From Methanobrevibacter sp. (GTDB taxonomy: Archaea; Methanobacteriota; Methanobacteria; Methanobacteriales; Methanobacteriaceae): a stretch of DNA of 49,504 bases. The translations under genes were made by a program, and so were the position numbers. Every line of letters starts with the position of its first letter. Position 1 is the stretch's first letter. Location: NCBI RefSeq assembly GCF_017447225.1, contig NZ_JAFSNZ010000023.1:1-49504 (forward strand). Direction: 5' to 3'. Under the pieces are notes generated by a model that worked only from the letters and a program-made list of their open reading frames with translations, was not told the DNA's origin and searched no databases. Below are positions 46,260-49,504 of this stretch, in pieces.

Positions 46260-46670
46260 TTATAACTTAAATCCTGTGCCGATAAACTGAACGATATCCC
46301 TTCCAGTGTCATCAATTACATCAACATTTATGATGGAAGAGCTCCTTCCGTTTTTCTTGCAGACGGCCTTGGCTATTAGCTTATTTCCCTTAGGTGCACT
46401 CAAATAATTAACGCTGACCTGTTGAGCCACAGTAGGGGAATGAATATTGTTAGACAATGCAGCAAATGCGAAATCTGCCAATGTGAACATGACACCACCC
46501 ATTACGCCACCAACAGCATTCTTATGATTATCATTTAACTCCAAACTACATTCACAGTATTCATCATCCAATTTATCCAACTTTGCACCATTGTTTGTTG
46601 CGAATTTATCATTTTTAAAAAATTCTCTTGCTTCTTCAATAGAACTGAAAGTACCCATTTTTACACCCAT
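46260..46670 (-). CDS. PaaI-like hotdog thioesterase
   Basis: 136 residues. NDNHKNAVGGVMGGVMFTLADFAFAALSNN (about 46-75) is the PaaI-type hotdog helix with the conserved Gly-Gly and Asp. VAQQVSVNYLSAPKGNKLIAKA follows. It probably hydrolyses acyl- or aryl-CoA thioesters; substrate unknown. ATG 46670 and ATG 46658 are both possible starts; the second has GGGTGTAAAA just upstream. Confidence 0.87.
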   Translation of the reverse strand: MGVKMGTFSSIEEAREFFKNDKFATNNGAKLDKLDDEYCECSLELNDNHKNAVGGVMGGVMFTLADFAFAALSNNIHSPTVAQQVSVNYLSAPKGNKLIAKAVCKKNGRSSSIINVDVIDDTGRDIVQFIGTGFKL

Positions 46671-46774
46671 TAAAGGATTTGATATTGATAATTATTAAAA
46701 ATATCTATTTAATGCTGAAAAGTGAATAATACAAAATACAAACTATTTATTCCATAAATACAAAATCAATTAAT

Positions 46775-48229
46775 ATGAATATAGAAAATTACTTTAATGA
46801 TTACAAAAAATATTTACTCATTTATATTATTTTTGTAATTGTATTTGTTTTTGCAATGTATAATGAGAAATTGTTTGCGGATTATCAATATAAAGTAATT
46901 TTTTTATCAATAGTGACAATTATTGGATTAACCTGCATATACTACTCATATGAAAACAAGATGGAGCTACATAAAATCGGACTGATTTTGATAATCATAT
47001 TTGGATTGATGCTGGTATTTTTAGCTCCCCCAATGAGTTTTCCAGATGAAGCCACACATTTTACAAGAGCAGAATTGATGTCTGAAGGTAATTTATACCC
47101 CAACATGACAGAAAAAGGAGTCTATGTGAATGACTATTATTTTAACATGAATCAAGCGCAAAATGGTGCAACAATACTTAGTAACAATTTTGATAATCCC
47201 ATCACTAATCATAAAGGGTATTGGGAATACACAACTGACAGCCCATTTTATTCATACATTTTATCTTCATTAGGAATATTATTGGCCAAATTATTAAATT
47301 TAACAGAAATATGGGCATTATATTTTGCTAGAATAGCTAATTTACTATTATATGGCATTGTTGCATTCTTCATGATTAGGACAATCCCCAAATTTAAACT
47401 GCCATTACTTATAATTGCCACAATGCCCCTCTGCTTATCACAGGCATCTTCCCCAAGCTATGATGCATTTATCTTAACATTTACTCTGATTTTCATAACA
47501 TATTTCATCAAAATGTACTGCGGTGAAATTACTAAGAAAAATCTAGCAATATTTTTCACTTCAATCCTATTAATAAGCTTGATTAAGCCACCATATATCA
47601 TTCTTGCTTTTTTAACATTAATATTACCATTTGAAGAAAGCAAAAATAAAAGATATAGCCTGATAATTGCAATATTGCTACTTATATTAACAATGATTAG
47701 CGTTAGTTCAATATTCGCATCTTTTATGTATGCTGCTCCAGTGTCAACTGTATCCCGTGCAGGACAGCTACAGTTTATAATCTCACAGCCACAAATACTA
47801 ATTGATTTGGCTAAAAATATAATAGTTTCAATACCTGATTTATTGATAATGAAATCAAATTATTTCCATTATGCCGACTTTGAAGGATACAAGCTCTTCA
47901 ATATATTGTATATCCTATCATTTTTAGTATTTTCATTATTTTACAAACTGGATGTGGATCTGGAAAAAAATAAAAGAATAATACTATCAATAATTTTCTT
48001 AATCATATATATTGGCATCTATGGAATCCTATACCTACAATGGACGCCAGTAGGTTCAAATGTAATATTAGGGGTTCAAACAAGATATTTCTTGCCAATA
48101 ATATTTATGATTCCTTTGATAATCAATTTAAAAAATAAAAAAATAGAAAATAAGGACATGTATGTCCTCACATTTATAATAATATTCCTAACCGGATTGA
48201 TGATGCTGCCAATAACTCATTATTATTAA
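46775..48229 (+). CDS. DUF2142-type membrane protein (GT-C-like)
   Basis: 484 residues with about 12 helices. After two short helices comes APPMSFPDEATHFTRAELMSEG near 81, the PDE-x-x-HF motif of DUF2142 proteins, related to GT-C glycosyltransferases where the acidic pair is catalytic. A second external section SMFAAPVSTVSRAGQ-like is near 320. It could move sugars from a lipid donor to surface glycans; that is inference. It ends with a four-base overlap with the convergent thiI. Confidence 0.78.
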   Translation: MNIENYFNDYKKYLLIYIIFVIVFVFAMYNEKLFADYQYKVIFLSIVTIIGLTCIYYSYENKMELHKIGLILIIIFGLMLVFLAPPMSFPDEATHFTRAELMSEGNLYPNMTEKGVYVNDYYFNMNQAQNGATILSNNFDNPITNHKGYWEYTTDSPFYSYILSSLGILLAKLLNLTEIWALYFARIANLLLYGIVAFFMIRTIPKFKLPLLIIATMPLCLSQASSPSYDAFILTFTLIFITYFIKMYCGEITKKNLAIFFTSILLISLIKPPYIILAFLTLILPFEESKNKRYSLIIAILLLILTMISVSSIFASFMYAAPVSTVSRAGQLQFIISQPQILIDLAKNIIVSIPDLLIMKSNYFHYADFEGYKLFNILYILSFLVFSLFYKLDVDLEKNKRIILSIIFLIIYIGIYGILYLQWTPVGSNVILGVQTRYFLPIIFMIPLIINLKNKKIENKDMYVLTFIIIFLTGLMMLPITHYY

Positions 48230-49374
48230 TATTCAATTGTTTTGAAAGCTTCATTAATGGCCTCATCCTGATTCATTGCTTCACATGCATCTTTAACTCT
48301 CTGTAAGTCTGCCTTTGTTTCAGGATATCTTGGAACTGCAGAGCATCCTCCATCATCAATCTTTGAAATTTCGAATGTTCCTATTTCTTCTGCAATTTTA
48401 GTGATTTCTATTTTATCCAATCCTATCAAAGGAGATAGAACCGGCATATCAACACCATATCTTGTTGCCAGAATATTGTTCAATGTCTGTGACGCTACCT
48501 GGCCGACACTGCTTCCGTCGACAATAGCCTGCGCACCCATTTCATTTGCAAGTTTTTCTGCAAGCTTATACATTCCTGATTTGCATAAAACACAGGTCAT
48601 CTTTTCTGGCGCTTCCTCTTTAGCCTTTTGGAGGTATTCACCATATTTTACAACACGTTTTTTGATAGGTACTCCTGCAGCATATTTTTGAAGCTGGTTT
48701 ATTATTTGGTCATTGAGCTCCATTGCTTTAGCGCTTGTAAACGGATCATTGTCACAGTATAAGGCAATGACCTCACAGCCTCTTTTCATCATCAGATAAG
48801 CTGCAACAGGGGAATCTATTCCGCTCGATATTAAACAGACAACTTTTCCCTGAGTTCCCAATGGCAATCCTCCAGGACCTGGAATCTTTTCATGATAAAT
48901 GAATGTGTCATCATCCCTGACCTCAACAAAAATCGTCAGGTCAGGATTAGTCAAATCAACAGGAGCCAATATTCTTTTTCTGACAACTCCACCACAATAT
49001 GCTGCCATTTCCTGTGAAGTGAAGTCATGGGTTCCCACGCGTCTGCATTTAATTGCAAATTTGGTATTCTCAGTAATGATACCCTCCTTAATCAATTCCT
49101 CAACATATCCCCCCAATGTTTTGTCAATGTCTTCAAAGTTACTGTAAGTGGAAATAGCCGGAGAATAAGATACTATACCGAATACTCTGTTTAAGTCAGC
49201 AACTGCTTTATCAAAGTCTTTAGGAAAAATATAGATTCTTCCCTGATTTCTGTCAACATCACAGTCAATTGCTGCTTTAATGTTTTTAACTAATTTTTTC
49301 TCAAAACGAGAACGTACTTTCGTACTTTTTAAACCTACTTCACCATATCTTGCAACGATTAAATCATATTTCAT
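48226..49374 (-). CDS. thiI: tRNA 4-thiouridine/thiazole sulfurtransferase ThiI
   Basis: 382 residues. A ferredoxin-like N-domain and THUMP domain (about 60-165, with KFAIKCRRVGTHDFTSQEMA) are followed by the PP-loop ATPase VVCLISSGIDSPVAAYLMMKRG near 178. CVLCKSGMYKLAEKLA (about 256) holds the cysteine pair, and DGSSVGQVASQTLNN near 283 the acceptor region. There is no rhodanese domain, as is usual in archaea, so sulfur is probably delivered another way. It modifies U8 of tRNA and may serve thiamin synthesis. Its start lies 130 bases from the window end; 49375-49504 holds only AT-rich promoter sequence. Confidence 0.93.
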   Translation of the reverse strand: MKYDLIVARYGEVGLKSTKVRSRFEKKLVKNIKAAIDCDVDRNQGRIYIFPKDFDKAVADLNRVFGIVSYSPAISTYSNFEDIDKTLGGYVEELIKEGIITENTKFAIKCRRVGTHDFTSQEMAAYCGGVVRKRILAPVDLTNPDLTIFVEVRDDDTFIYHEKIPGPGGLPLGTQGKVVCLISSGIDSPVAAYLMMKRGCEVIALYCDNDPFTSAKAMELNDQIINQLQKYAAGVPIKKRVVKYGEYLQKAKEEAPEKMTCVLCKSGMYKLAEKLANEMGAQAIVDGSSVGQVASQTLNNILATRYGVDMPVLSPLIGLDKIEITKIAEEIGTFEISKIDDGGCSAVPRYPETKADLQRVKDACEAMNQDEAINEAFKTIEY

Positions 49375-49504
49375 TTAAACATCTCACATTTTTTATTCCC
49401 TTAATCTAATGTGCCCGCTTTGAATTAAGAGTAATCTTGCTGAAGATAATAGTAATCCCTTCAATATTTGAACAGAATTAATCCAAATATTACTAAAATA
49501 TAAC

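Overview
The window looks like chromosome of a gut- or rumen-type methanogenic archaeon of the Methanobacteriales, most likely Methanobrevibacter. The DNA is very AT-rich. Promoters have TATA boxes about 25-30 bases before the expected start, and ribosome sites are of the GGTGAT/GGAGG type. Archaeal or methanogen genes are present: porCDABEF, archaeal FBP aldolase/phosphatase, aEF-1beta, Pth2, RadB, ABCE1, MfnE, DUF357 and a methanogen dihydropteroate-synthase-like protein. No phage, insertion sequence or CRISPR array is visible. The species cannot be named from the sequence alone.

Layout. 1-2,210: a serine-repeat membrane-anchored protein and a dihydropteroate-synthase-like gene. 2,419-6,945: por operon (pyruvate:ferredoxin oxidoreductase plus two polyferredoxins) followed by fumarase alpha, i.e. 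acetyl-CoA/pyruvate anabolism leading into the partial TCA arm. 6,967-7,415: a broken membrane-protein gene. 7,412-12,492: phosphate uptake (pstSCAB), an HTH-PhoU regulator and a coupled membrane protein. 12,655-12,850: tRNA-Thr(GGT) and tRNA-Leu(TAA). 13,032-15,275: small ferredoxin, anchored exoprotein and a polysaccharide polymerase-like protein. 15,271-18,263: cbiMNQO nickel/cobalt ECF transporter behind an array of GTAATAC palindromes. 18,260-21,721: feoA and feoB with seven or eight DtxR-like iron boxes and a gene-poor region that seems to make small RNAs and a 37-residue cysteine peptide. 21,858-24,938: DUF4012 protein and a two-gene Tad-type ATPase/membrane platform. 25,049-30,447: methyltransferase, CAT-like protein with MATE exporter, TctA-family protein, a decayed zinc ribbon and a MarR regulator. 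30,547-33,082: aEF-1beta, zinc ribbon, MfnE, Pth2 and an Rpn-like nuclease. 33,352-36,688: ABCE1 and an AAA/DUF4143 ATPase. 36,692-39,730: DGC protein, 4Fe-4S protein, aminotransferase and RadB. 39,843-44,977: thioester-type surface protein, Sua5/YrdC, archaetidyl-alcohol phosphotransferase, DUF357, secreted protein, MacB/FtsX-like ABC exporter and DUF3781. 45,015-49,374: FBP aldolase/phosphatase, hotdog thioesterase, DUF2142 membrane protein and ThiI.

The strongest candidates for something undescribed are, first, the feoB upstream region (21,039-21,721). Five clear iron boxes surround three apparent promoters, one reading into a compact RNA that ends in a perfect 10-bp stem plus T-run. Second is the putative Cys-Gln thioester surface protein at 39,843-40,754. 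Third is the operator array before cbiM. Fourth is a zinc-ribbon microgene at 29,859 whose second metal Cys codon has become TGA.
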